A stretch of DNA of 64,000 nt. It comes from DAHUXD01 sp963805495. GTDB taxonomy: Bacteria > Acidobacteriota > Thermoanaerobaculia > UBA5066 > Gp7-AA6. Below, in pieces: positions 37,290 through 44,303 of the stretch; position 1 is the stretch's first letter, and every line of letters begins with the position of its first letter. The DNA lies in contig CAWDUQ010000004.1 in NCBI GenBank assembly GCA_963805495.1, forward strand, positions 682,001-746,000, written 5' to 3'. The notes beneath the pieces were generated by a model. That model was given only the letters and a program-made list of their open reading frames with translations. It was not told the origin of the DNA and searched no databases. The position numbers and the translations under genes were made by a program.

Positions 37290-38276
37290 GTGGAATTCCA
37301 GTTCCACCCGGCTTCCCGCAGCGCCGCGGTGCGAAGCCTCGTCTTCGGAGCCCGCGGCGAGAAGCTCGCCATCCTCCTGGCGGGAGCGGCCGCACTCGCC
37401 GCCGTGTCGCTCTGGGTGACGGTGCCGGCGGTGGCCGCGCGCGCCGTCATGGAAGGTTCGGCCCGTGCGAAGACCGAAGAGTCTTCGGCGGCGGCGTCGG
37501 AATTCCGCGACGCCGCGGCGCGCACACAGCGCCTGGCCGATCGGGCCCGCGACGCGGGAAGCCTCCTCGCCCGGATCGCCTTCCTCTACGGCGTTTCGCC
37601 GACTGAATGGCCGAAGGGACTCAACCCGGAGGCGGGCTGGCTCGCCGGGCGCGACCCCGAACGGCTGTCGGTCGGACTGCCGCGCTACCTCGCCGAGCTC
37701 GAGCGGGGGCGGGTGCTTCTCGCCGCGCGCGAGGAGGCGGACCCGGCGATCGCAGAGCGCACGCCTTCGCTTCTGCCGGTCGCCGGCGGCCTCGTCGAGC
37801 CCGCCGTGCTGTTCGGCCCGCGCATCTCCCCCTGGACCGGAGCACCGGAATTCTTCATGGGGCTCGAGCTCGCGGCGCCCGCTGGTTCCGCGGTCCTCGC
37901 CCCGGCCGACGGCACGGTCGTCTTCACGGGGCGGGTCGCTCCCTCGATGAAGTCGAACTGGTCGCGGTACGGGAGTCTCGTCGTGCTCTCTCACGGGGCG
38001 GCGGGCCGGACGCTTTTCGGCCACCTCGCGAAGGTCGAGGTGCGGCGCGGCCAGCGGGTCGCGCGGGGGGACCGGCTCGGAACGGTCGGCAAGAGCCGCT
38101 GGACGATGTCGCCCTCGCTCCACTACGAGCTGTGGCGGTCGGGGAGGGCGGGCCTCGCGCCGACCGACCCGCGCTTCGGCATCCTCGACCGCCGGCTCGG
38201 ACCGCCGGACCCCTCCCTCGAGAAGATGGCGGCCACGTCCGCCCCGGCTCCGGTCGAGGCGCTGCCGGCGCGGTAG
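37290..38276 (+). CDS. LytM/M23-family protein with degenerate metal site
   Basis: This 328-residue protein has an N-terminal membrane anchor (LAILLAGAAALAAVSLWVTV), a coiled region and a LytM domain from about residue 175. The fold markers are clear: SPWTGAPEFFMGLELAAPAG, ADGTVVFTGR, LVVLSHGAAGRTLFGHLAKV and SPSLHYELWRSG. The catalytic HxxxD is FMGLE (His to Phe, Asp to Glu) and the HxH is SLH (first His to Ser), so zinc binding and hydrolysis should be lost, as in NlpD/EnvC-type amidase activators. GTG 37290 follows the ligase stop by 5 nt. Confidence 0.85.
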   Translation: MEFQFHPASRSAAVRSLVFGARGEKLAILLAGAAALAAVSLWVTVPAVAARAVMEGSARAKTEESSAAASEFRDAAARTQRLADRARDAGSLLARIAFLYGVSPTEWPKGLNPEAGWLAGRDPERLSVGLPRYLAELERGRVLLAAREEADPAIAERTPSLLPVAGGLVEPAVLFGPRISPWTGAPEFFMGLELAAPAGSAVLAPADGTVVFTGRVAPSMKSNWSRYGSLVVLSHGAAGRTLFGHLAKVEVRRGQRVARGDRLGTVGKSRWTMSPSLHYELWRSGRAGLAPTDPRFGILDRRLGPPDPSLEKMAATSAPAPVEALPAR

Positions 38277-38296
38277 CGATGGCGGCCCGCAAGCGT

Positions 38297-38302
38297 TATG
38301 CT
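38297..38302 (+). promoter_or_regulatory. -10-like hexamer TATGCT
   Basis: TATGCT lies 10 nt before ATG 38313. It supports that start over the ATG at 38298, which sits inside the hexamer. Confidence 0.35.
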
Positions 38303-38312
38303 GGTCGGGCCG

Positions 38313-38522
38313 ATGACGGAGACCTTCGACCTCGCCGTCGCGATCGCCTACGCGCGCTGGAAGCGTGCGGTCGATCTGCTGGTGCGCGAGGTCGTCCGCC
38401 GCCGGGAGAACCGCATCGCCGAAGAAGAGCGGGAGCGGGCCGAGCGGCGGGTGCAGAACCTCCGACGGATCGTGCGCAAGGCCCTCTCCGAGTACAGCCG
38501 GGTCCAGCTCTTGCGCCAGTAA
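38313..38522 (+). CDS. Small charged helical protein, unknown
   Basis: This 69-residue protein is almost entirely predicted helix with dense Arg/Glu heptads (VREVVRRRENRIAEEERERA and ERRVQNLRRIVRKALSEYSR), suggesting a coiled coil or nucleic-acid-associated helix. No family is recognised. ATG 38298 would add five residues. It starts 36 nt after the LytM gene and may be co-transcribed or have its own TATGCT promoter. Family 2 repeat copy 2 begins immediately after its TAA. Confidence 0.6.
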   Translation: MTETFDLAVAIAYARWKRAVDLLVREVVRRRENRIAEEERERAERRVQNLRRIVRKALSEYSRVQLLRQ

Positions 38523-38696
38523 CGTCTCCAACGCTGCGCTCCGGGTCTGCGCCATGCGGCGCACCGGCTCGCGGCTCGCCTGTGGGCTCGACCGCGAGCC
38601 TGGCCCCTCGCTGCGCGTTGGCTCCCGCGGCGCGCGCCTCCTCCCTCGGTTACTTCGGGAGACTTCGCGCGCCGCGAGCTTGAGCCTCATTCGGGT
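38523..38696. repeat. Repeat family 2, copy 2 (structured)
   Basis: It begins at the base after the TAA of the small helical gene. Hairpin 1 is GGCTCGCGG (38566-38574) with CCGCGAGCC (38592-38600). Hairpin 2 is CGCGGCGCGCG (38626-38636) with CGCGCGCCGCG (38666-38676), enclosing CCTCCTCCCTC and CGGGAGACT. Both stems are fully paired although their sequences differ from copy 1. It fills most of the gap to the convergent RES toxin (38739). Confidence 0.85.
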
Positions 38697-38738
38697 ATGG
38701 AGAAGACTTTTTGCGCTACACGGTCGCAGACCGACGAG

Positions 38739-39200
38739 TCAACGACGCGGCGAAAGGCGCCCATCGAAATCGAACGGCTCGGGCTTTCCGGGCCGGATCC
38801 GCCGGAAGTCGGGGTGGGCCGGATTCAACAGGAAATTGCGTTCCTGAGGAACGATCGCCGACGGGACCGAGAGCACGGGAGAGCGGGCGGCGCGCGCCCA
38901 CTCGCTGCCGCGGTCGGCGAGCGCCTCGGGGGCGGGGTAGCGGCGCCAGTCGCGGGGGAGCGCGGCCGCTTCGATCGACTCGATCCGCAGCGCGTCGGGG
39001 ACGTCGGCCGGAATCGCGACGAGATCGCCCGGCAGGAAGGCAGGGTCGGCGTGGACGAGGAGCTCGAGCGCCGCGAGGGACAGGCTCTGCGAGGTGTAGA
39101 CGATCGGGGCGCCGCGCCGATTCCACCGGCCTCCTGCCCGCCGTGCTCCCTCGCCGTCGAAGATCGCGTGCGCTTTCTTGCAGAGCCTCCAGACGCGCAC
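38739..39200 (-). CDS. RES-domain toxin
   Basis: This 153-residue RES protein belongs to a toxin family whose characterised members (MbcT and relatives) degrade NAD+. The landmarks are present: GGRWNRRGAPIVYTSQSLSL with the conserved Arg and Tyr, AALELLVHAD with Glu, PSAIVPQERNFLLNP with Ser and Asn, and HPDFRRIRPGKPEPFDFDGR at the C-terminus. GTG 39200 lies 11 nt after the antitoxin stop, the usual antitoxin-first order. The protein looks intact and the toxin is probably active when free of the antitoxin. Confidence 0.92.
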   Translation of the reverse strand: MRVWRLCKKAHAIFDGEGARRAGGRWNRRGAPIVYTSQSLSLAALELLVHADPAFLPGDLVAIPADVPDALRIESIEAAALPRDWRRYPAPEALADRGSEWARAARSPVLSVPSAIVPQERNFLLNPAHPDFRRIRPGKPEPFDFDGRLSPRR

Positions 39201-39211
39201 GGCTTCCCCTT

Positions 39212-39640
39212 CTAGCCGACGATCCCGTGGGCGAGGCGCAGGAGGACGGATTCGACTTCCTCCGCCCCGGGGTCCGTATCGAGCTCGGACAGAGGTGTCC
39301 GGCCTCCGAGGGCGCGGTTCGGGGCCGCGAGCCAGCGCCCGGCCGTTTCGCGGCTCCCGAGCACCTCTTCGGCGAGCGCTGCGATGCGGGCGAGGCGGAC
39401 CAGCCGGTCGGATTCCTCGGCCGAAAGCCGCTTTTCCTTCCTGCGCCGGGCGAGGGTGCGCGGCGGGATGCGGAGGATCGAGACGGCGTCGGGAGCGCCG
39501 AGCTCGAAGGCCGCCGACACGGCGGCGAGCGACGCATACGGAAGGCCTTCCCGAACGAGGGCCCGAAGCTGCCCGGGGGACTTCGCGGGGACCAGGCGCG
39601 GGCCTCCCAGGGCCCGGACGATGTCGGCGGTGCCACTCAT
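39212..39640 (-). CDS. Xre/MbcA/ParS-type antitoxin (RES partner)
   Basis: This 142-residue protein has an N-terminal Xre-like helix-turn-helix (residues about 48-90: FELGAPDAVSILRIPPRTLA and RLSAEESDRLVRLARI) and the C-terminal toxin-binding DUF2384 domain (NRALGGRTPLSELDTDPGAE then VLLRLAHGIVG). It should bind the RES toxin and repress its own operon. ATG 39640 has AGGAGG upstream. Two TGCCA-type palindromes overlap the promoter and ribosome site. A longer frame upstream would read through those operators and is rejected. Confidence 0.93.
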   Translation of the reverse strand: MSGTADIVRALGGPRLVPAKSPGQLRALVREGLPYASLAAVSAAFELGAPDAVSILRIPPRTLARRRKEKRLSAEESDRLVRLARIAALAEEVLGSRETAGRWLAAPNRALGGRTPLSELDTDPGAEEVESVLLRLAHGIVG

Positions 39641-39644
39641 GACG

Positions 39645-39683
39645 CCTCCTGCCACTTGGCAGCTTGTATTATGCCATATGGCC
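39645..39683 (-). promoter_or_regulatory. RES/Xre operon promoter with two matched operators
   Basis: Operator 1 is TGCCACTTGGCA (39650-39661, extended to CTGCCA/TGGCAG at 39649-39662). Operator 2 is TGCCATATGGC (39672-39682). Both have half-sites TGCCA/TGGCA with a 2-bp spacer, and their centres are 22 bp apart. Between them, on the minus strand, lies a -10 CATAAT (39668-39673). AGGAGG (39645-39650) touches operator 1. The Xre antitoxin is the obvious ligand. Confidence 0.75.
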
Positions 39684-39744
39684 GAAGCCGCCGGGGCACC
39701 CATGCGTCATCCTCGCCGGGAGGCCGGGACAGATGGCGTCCGGG

Positions 39745-40926
39745 TCAGACGCCGCGCGGGTAGCGCCGGACGCGCTCCCGGTGCAGGGCGAGCCTCGCGG
39801 TCACGTCTTCCAGACGGTCGCCCCCGGTCAGGGCGAGCAGGGCGTCGGCGAGGACAAACGCGAGCATCGCTTCGCAGATGACGCCGCAGGCCGGAACGGC
39901 CGTCACGTCGCTTCGCTCGTAGGCCGCGCGCGATGCCTCGCCCGTCGCGAGATCGACGGAGTCGAGACCGCGCGCGAGCGTCGAGATGGGCTTCATGTGC
40001 GCGACCGCCACCACGTCCTCGCCATTGGTCACGCCGGCCTCGAGACCTCCGGCCCGGTTGGTGCGCCTGCGCAGGGCGCCGCCGCGCCCCCGCTCGATCT
40101 CGTCGTGCGCGCGCGAACCCCGACCGCGCGAGGCCTCGATCGCCGAGCCGAGCTCGACGGCCTTGACCGCGGGAACCGAGAGGAGCGCCTGCCCGATCCG
40201 TCCGTCGAGCCGGCCGTTCCAGGACGCGAAGCTTCCGAGGCCCGCCGGGACGCCGCGCGCGGCCACGAGGATCGAGCCGCCGAGGGTGTCGCCGTCCTTC
40301 TTCGCCGCGTCGATCGCCGCCACCATCTCCGGCTCGAGTGACCCGTCGATCGCGCGCAGGGGCGAATCCTCGCGCACCTTATCGAGCGCGGAGAACGCGC
40401 GGGGCGACCGCACGTCGACGACCGGCCCGATCGAGAGGACGCCGCTCCGCACCTCGATCCCGCAGGCCGAAAGCAACAGCTTGCACACGGCGCCGGCGGC
40501 GACCCGGGCCGCCGATTCCCGAGCCGACGCGCGCTCGAGGACGTCGCGCAGGTCGGCGGAGCCGTACTTCATCCCTCCGGCGAGGTCCGCGTGGCCCGGC
40601 CGGGGACGCGTCACGCGCTTGCTGTCCGCTTTGGCCGGGTCGAGCGCCAGGGGGCCCATCACGCCCTCCCAGTTCGCAAAGTCCCGGTTCAGGATCCCGA
40701 TCGCGATGGGGAAGCCGAGGGTGCGGCCGCCGCGAACGCCGCCTTCGAACACGGCCTCGTCGCGCTCGATCTTCATCCGGCCGCCTCGCCCGTATCCGTG
40801 CTGGCGCCGGGAGAGCTCGCGATCGACGAACGACGGATCGACGGTCAGCCCCGCCGGAACGCCCTCGAGGATGGCGGTCAGGCGGGGCCCGTGAGATTCG
40901 CCTGCGGTCACGAGACGGAGCGGCAC
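39745..40926 (-). CDS. aroC: Chorismate synthase
   Basis: This 393-residue FMN-dependent enzyme makes chorismate from EPSP. The N-terminus LRLVTAGESHGPRLTAILEG carries the first signature histidine. SRRQHGYGRGGRM, RPRPGHADLAGGMKYGSADL and RASARESAARVAAGAV follow, and KPISTLARGLDSVDLATGE sits near the C-terminus. All catalytic histidines and arginines are where expected, and length fits the family. The GTG start is 48 nt downstream of the Spy-like gene on the same strand. The toxin-antitoxin operon follows about 100 nt downstream with its own promoter. Confidence 0.95.
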   Translation of the reverse strand: MPLRLVTAGESHGPRLTAILEGVPAGLTVDPSFVDRELSRRQHGYGRGGRMKIERDEAVFEGGVRGGRTLGFPIAIGILNRDFANWEGVMGPLALDPAKADSKRVTRPRPGHADLAGGMKYGSADLRDVLERASARESAARVAAGAVCKLLLSACGIEVRSGVLSIGPVVDVRSPRAFSALDKVREDSPLRAIDGSLEPEMVAAIDAAKKDGDTLGGSILVAARGVPAGLGSFASWNGRLDGRIGQALLSVPAVKAVELGSAIEASRGRGSRAHDEIERGRGGALRRRTNRAGGLEAGVTNGEDVVAVAHMKPISTLARGLDSVDLATGEASRAAYERSDVTAVPACGVICEAMLAFVLADALLALTGGDRLEDVTARLALHRERVRRYPRGV

Positions 40927-40974
40927 CGACAGAGTCTAGTGCAGGGGCCGGCCCCGGGATGGGGGCGGCGCGAC

Positions 40975-41472
40975 TCAGCCCTCGGCGCGCAGCCAGCGGT
41001 CGAGGGCCTCGAGGCGGTGCCGGGCGCGGCGGCCGCCTCGAGCCCGCAGCGACCGGGCTTTTTCCTGCTGCTCGGCCGTGAGGATCGGCCAGATCTCGGA
41101 ACGGATCCGCGCGCGGAGGACCGCGCCGTCGGCCCGGGCTTCCCCGAGCCGCGCGGCGAGCCGGCGGATCTCGGCCTCGTCGAACGGCTGCGCCAGCGTC
41201 GCCGCACGGAGCGCGCGCCGGCTCTCGGCGTCGGCCTTGATCTGCGCGTCGATGGCGTCGGCATGTGCCCGAAGCACGCCGTGCACGCGGGTCTGCTGGT
41301 CTTCGGTCAGGCCGAGCTCGCGGACGGCGCGCCGGTAGATGCGCGGCGGGCGGCCCTCGGCGCCCGTTTCGGACGGGTGGGCCGCCAACCGCGCGGCGAA
41401 GAGGCCGGAGAGCGCCGCGGCGGCGGCCCCGGCGGCGAACAGAATCGAACGGCGAGTCGCAATGATGCGCAT
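40975..41472 (-). CDS. Spy/CpxP-like periplasmic protein
   Basis: This 165-residue exported protein has a basic N-terminus and hydrophobic segment (RRSILFAAGAAAAALSGLFA). The remainder is highly helical with Arg/Ala/Glu-rich sequence and carries two LTxxQ motifs (LGLTEDQQTRVHGVLRAHAD and PILTAEQQEKARSLRA), the hallmark of Spy/CpxP chaperone-like proteins. Members buffer envelope stress or bind metals; here only the fold is supported. It lies upstream of aroC on the same strand and is divergent from the UvrD-like helicase, with 73 bp between the starts. Confidence 0.78.
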   Translation of the reverse strand: MRIIATRRSILFAAGAAAAALSGLFAARLAAHPSETGAEGRPPRIYRRAVRELGLTEDQQTRVHGVLRAHADAIDAQIKADAESRRALRAATLAQPFDEAEIRRLAARLGEARADGAVLRARIRSEIWPILTAEQQEKARSLRARGGRRARHRLEALDRWLRAEG

Positions 41473-41533
41473 CGAATCCTCCTGTGTCCGACGGGAAGAC
41501 GAGCGGAAACGCCCGCGGATTACAGCGGGGGGC

Positions 41534-41539
41534 TAAACT
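41534..41539 (+). promoter_or_regulatory. -10 hexamer TAAACT for the helicase
   Basis: TAAACT ends 6 nt before GTG 41546, predicting a leaderless mRNA. No Shine-Dalgarno sequence is present in the short gap. Confidence 0.5.
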
Positions 41540-41545
41540 GCCGCC

Positions 41546-43582
41546 GTGGAGCGAAAGTACGTCCTCAGGACGCCGGCGCGCCTGAAGTCCTACCGCGTCG
41601 ACTACGACCGGGAGCTCAACGACGAGCAGCGCGACGTCGTCCTCGCGGGCGGCGGCCCGATCCTCGTCATCGCGGGGGCGGGCTCGGGCAAGACGCGCAC
41701 GCTCGTCTACCGCGTTTCGCGACTGATCGAGTCCGGCCACGATCCCTCGCGGATCCTGCTCCTGACCTTCACCAACAAGGCCGCCCGGGAGATGCTCCGG
41801 CGGGTCGAGATGCTGCTCGCCGTCGACACCCGCCGCCTCATGGGCGGCACCTTTCACTCCGTCGGGAACCGCATCCTGCGCCGGTTCGGGACGCGGCTGG
41901 GGCTCGGCGCCAACTTCACGATCCTCGACCCCGAAGACGCTCGCGAGATGCTCGAAGCGGCGACCTCCGACCGGAAGATCCCCACGCTCGAGAGGCGCTT
42001 CCCCAAGGGGGACGTCCTGCTCGATCTCTACTCGTACACGATCAACACCGGCCGCCCCTTCCCCCAGGTCCTCGCGGAGCATGCGCCCCACTTCGCCGAG
42101 CTCGAGACGGACATCGTGTCGGTTTTCCAGCGGTACCGCGAGCGCAAGCGCCTCGGCAACGCCTGCGACTACGACGATCTCCTGCTGATGTGGAAGCGGC
42201 TGCTCGACGAGGTGCCGGAGGTGGCCGGCCAGCTCGGGGCGTCCTACGACCACGTGCTCGTCGACGAGTACCAGGACACCAACCGCCTCCAGGGCGAGAT
42301 CGTCGACGGGATGGCGCGGCTCAAGAAGAACGTCACGGTCGTCGGCGACGACGCGCAGGCGATCTACTCTTTCCGCGGCGCCTCGTTCGAGAACATCCTC
42401 GGCTTCCCGCAGCGCTACCCGGAGGCGCGGACGTTCCGGCTCACGCGCAACTACCGCTCGACGCCCGAGATCCTGGCGCTCGCCAACGCTTCGATCGTCC
42501 ACAACGAGAAGCAGTTTCCCAAGGAGCTCGCGGCGGCCCGCGAGCCGGGAGGCCTGCCGGCCGTCGTCGCGCTGCCGGACGTCGCGGACCAGGCCCGCTT
42601 CATCGGCCAGCGCCTGCTGGAATGGCACGACGAGGGCGAGAGGCTCGCCGACCTCGCCGTCCTCTACCGGGCGCACTACCAGGCGCTCGAGCTCCAGATC
42701 GAGCTGACGCGGCGGGGCGTGCCCTACGAGATCCGTTCCGGCACGCGCTTCTTCGAGCAGCGCCACGTCAAGGACGTCCTCGCGTTCCTCCGGATCGTCG
42801 TCAATCCGAAAGACGAGCTGTCCTGGAAACGGGCCCTGAAGCTCTTCCCGCGCGTCGGGGAGCGTTCGGCCTCGGCCGTCTGGCAGGCGATCGGCGGGAG
42901 GCCGGATCCGCTCGCCGCCTTCCGCGCGCTCGACGCGCGCAACGCCGACCTCGGCCGCGGCTCGGAGGCCTCGCTGAAGCCGTTTCGCGCACTTCTCGGC
43001 CGACTCGATTCGCCCTCGATCCGCTCGTCGCCCTCGGATGCGATCCGGTCGGTCGTCGAGGACGTCTATCGAGATTACGCACGGGCCAAGTTCCCCAACG
43101 GCGACGCGCGGCTGGACGACCTCGAGCAGTTCGCCCAGTTCGCACAGACCTACGACTCCCTGCCGTCCTTCCTGGAGGAGATCACGCTGTTCAACGAGCT
43201 CTCGGGCGAGGACGTCGTGGCGGGCGAGCCGGACGACGATCGCGTCGTGCTCTCCTCGATCCACCAGGCCAAGGGCCTCGAGTGGAGCCGGGTCATCGTG
43301 ATGTGGCTCTCCGAGGGGCGCTTTCCGAACTACCGGTCGGTCGCGACCGACGAGGGGCTCGAGGAGGAGCGCCGCCTCTTCTACGTCGCCGTGACCCGGG
43401 CGAAGAACGAGATCGCGCTCGTCTATCCCATGCTGGCCCGCGACCGGTACGGCGTCGACGTCATCCTGGAGCCCTCGCGGTTCCTGACGGAGTTGCCGGA
43501 GTCGGTTTACGAACGGTGGACGATCGAGCGGGAGCCGTCCCCGGAAGAGATCGAGGGGGCGGCTTCGGAGCCGGTGAACTGA
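41546..43582 (+). CDS. UvrD/PcrA-type ATP-dependent DNA helicase
   Basis: This 678-residue superfamily 1A helicase moves 3'-5' on DNA during repair. Motifs in order are Q (LNDEQRDVV), I (AGAGSGKTRTL), Ia (LLTFTNKAAREM), II (VDEYQDTN), III (VVGDDAQAIYSFRGA), IV (LTRNYRSTPEIL), V (LSSIHQAKGLEW) and VI (RRLFYVAVTRAK). The C-terminus lacks a long Tudor-like extension. It might be called uvrD or pcrA, but I cannot tell which paralogue. Start GTG 41546 follows a TAAACT -10. Family 2 repeat copy 3 starts right after the TGA. Confidence 0.93.
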   Translation: MERKYVLRTPARLKSYRVDYDRELNDEQRDVVLAGGGPILVIAGAGSGKTRTLVYRVSRLIESGHDPSRILLLTFTNKAAREMLRRVEMLLAVDTRRLMGGTFHSVGNRILRRFGTRLGLGANFTILDPEDAREMLEAATSDRKIPTLERRFPKGDVLLDLYSYTINTGRPFPQVLAEHAPHFAELETDIVSVFQRYRERKRLGNACDYDDLLLMWKRLLDEVPEVAGQLGASYDHVLVDEYQDTNRLQGEIVDGMARLKKNVTVVGDDAQAIYSFRGASFENILGFPQRYPEARTFRLTRNYRSTPEILALANASIVHNEKQFPKELAAAREPGGLPAVVALPDVADQARFIGQRLLEWHDEGERLADLAVLYRAHYQALELQIELTRRGVPYEIRSGTRFFEQRHVKDVLAFLRIVVNPKDELSWKRALKLFPRVGERSASAVWQAIGGRPDPLAAFRALDARNADLGRGSEASLKPFRALLGRLDSPSIRSSPSDAIRSVVEDVYRDYARAKFPNGDARLDDLEQFAQFAQTYDSLPSFLEEITLFNELSGEDVVAGEPDDDRVVLSSIHQAKGLEWSRVIVMWLSEGRFPNYRSVATDEGLEEERRLFYVAVTRAKNEIALVYPMLARDRYGVDVILEPSRFLTELPESVYERWTIEREPSPEEIEGAASEPVN

Positions 43583-43752
43583 ACGTCGCTCCGGCTTGCG
43601 GAGGGCCTGCGCCCTCCGGGCGCACCGGCTCGCGGCTCGCCCGGATGCGGGCTCGACCGCGCGCCTGGCCCGCCGCCGCGCCTTCGTTCCCGCGGCGCGA
43701 GCCTCCTCCCTCCCTCCGGTCGGGAGACTTCTCGCGCCGCGAGCGGATGAGA
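43583..43752. repeat. Repeat family 2, copy 3 (structured)
   Basis: It begins at the base after the helicase TGA. Hairpin 1 is GGCTCGCGG (43627-43635) with CCGCGCGCC (43657-43665), one mismatch. Its inner stem GCCCG/CGGGC differs from the other copies. Hairpin 2 is CGCGGCGCGAG (43691-43701) with CTCGCGCCGCG (43731-43741), perfect. The constant inner sequences CCTCCTCCCTC and CGGGAGACTT and the terminal GGATGAGA are shared with copy 1. No gene is present between 43583 and 43778. Confidence 0.85.
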
Positions 43753-43762
43753 CAGAGAGGCG

Positions 43763-43768
43763 TAAAAT
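43763..43768 (+). promoter_or_regulatory. -10 hexamer TAAAAT for the FHA gene
   Basis: TAAAAT ends 10 nt before ATG 43779, with GAGAGG in between. It lies just outside family 2 repeat copy 3. Confidence 0.5.
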
Positions 43769-43778
43769 GAGAGAGGCG

Positions 43779-44303
43779 ATGAAGGACGACATTTACTCCG
43801 CGATCTGCCGCGAGGCTCTCGAGTCCCGCCAGCGGGATCTCGGATCCTTCGTCGACAACGGAATGGCGGGGCTGTCGACGCGGCTGGAGAAGACGCTCCT
43901 GAAGCTGCCCGCCGGGCACTTTCTCCTCGGGCTCGGGCCGTACAACGCGGGTCTCGTGAAGCTCGACTTCGACGAGCTCCTGATCGGGCGCGAAGTGCCG
44001 GAGTACATCGGGGTCGGCATGCCGGTCACCGGCTTTCGCGTCTCGTCGCCGGACGCCTTCCTGAACGTCGAGGTTTCGCGCCTCCACGCCAAGGTGCTTC
44101 GGCAGCTCAACCACGACGGGCCGCGCTACCGGCTGATCGACATGCGGTCGACCTGCGGGACGTACCTGAACGGCGAACCGATCCCGGCGCCCGACGACCT
44201 CGCCGGCGTCCTCGAAGAAGACTGCGCCCGCCCTCTGACCTCCGGCGATTTTTTCTCGCTCGGCCCGTCGGCCGTCAATCTCTTCCTTTTCTTCCAGAAG
44301 TGA
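43779..44303 (+). CDS. FHA-domain protein
   Basis: This 174-residue protein has an N-terminal helical part (about 60 residues) and a C-terminal forkhead-associated domain that should bind phosphothreonine. FHA hallmarks in order are LLIGREV (GR), SRLHAKVLRQL (SxxH), YRLIDMRSTCGTYLNGEPI (the S-x-NG-like loop) and LTSGDFFSLG. A 14-residue insert follows GRE. Ser/Thr kinases such as the one at 29642-32080 could supply the phosphorylated partner, though no link is shown. ATG 43779 is preferred over 43767, which lies in the -10. The stop overlaps the next GTG. Confidence 0.87.
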   Translation: MKDDIYSAICREALESRQRDLGSFVDNGMAGLSTRLEKTLLKLPAGHFLLGLGPYNAGLVKLDFDELLIGREVPEYIGVGMPVTGFRVSSPDAFLNVEVSRLHAKVLRQLNHDGPRYRLIDMRSTCGTYLNGEPIPAPDDLAGVLEEDCARPLTSGDFFSLGPSAVNLFLFFQK

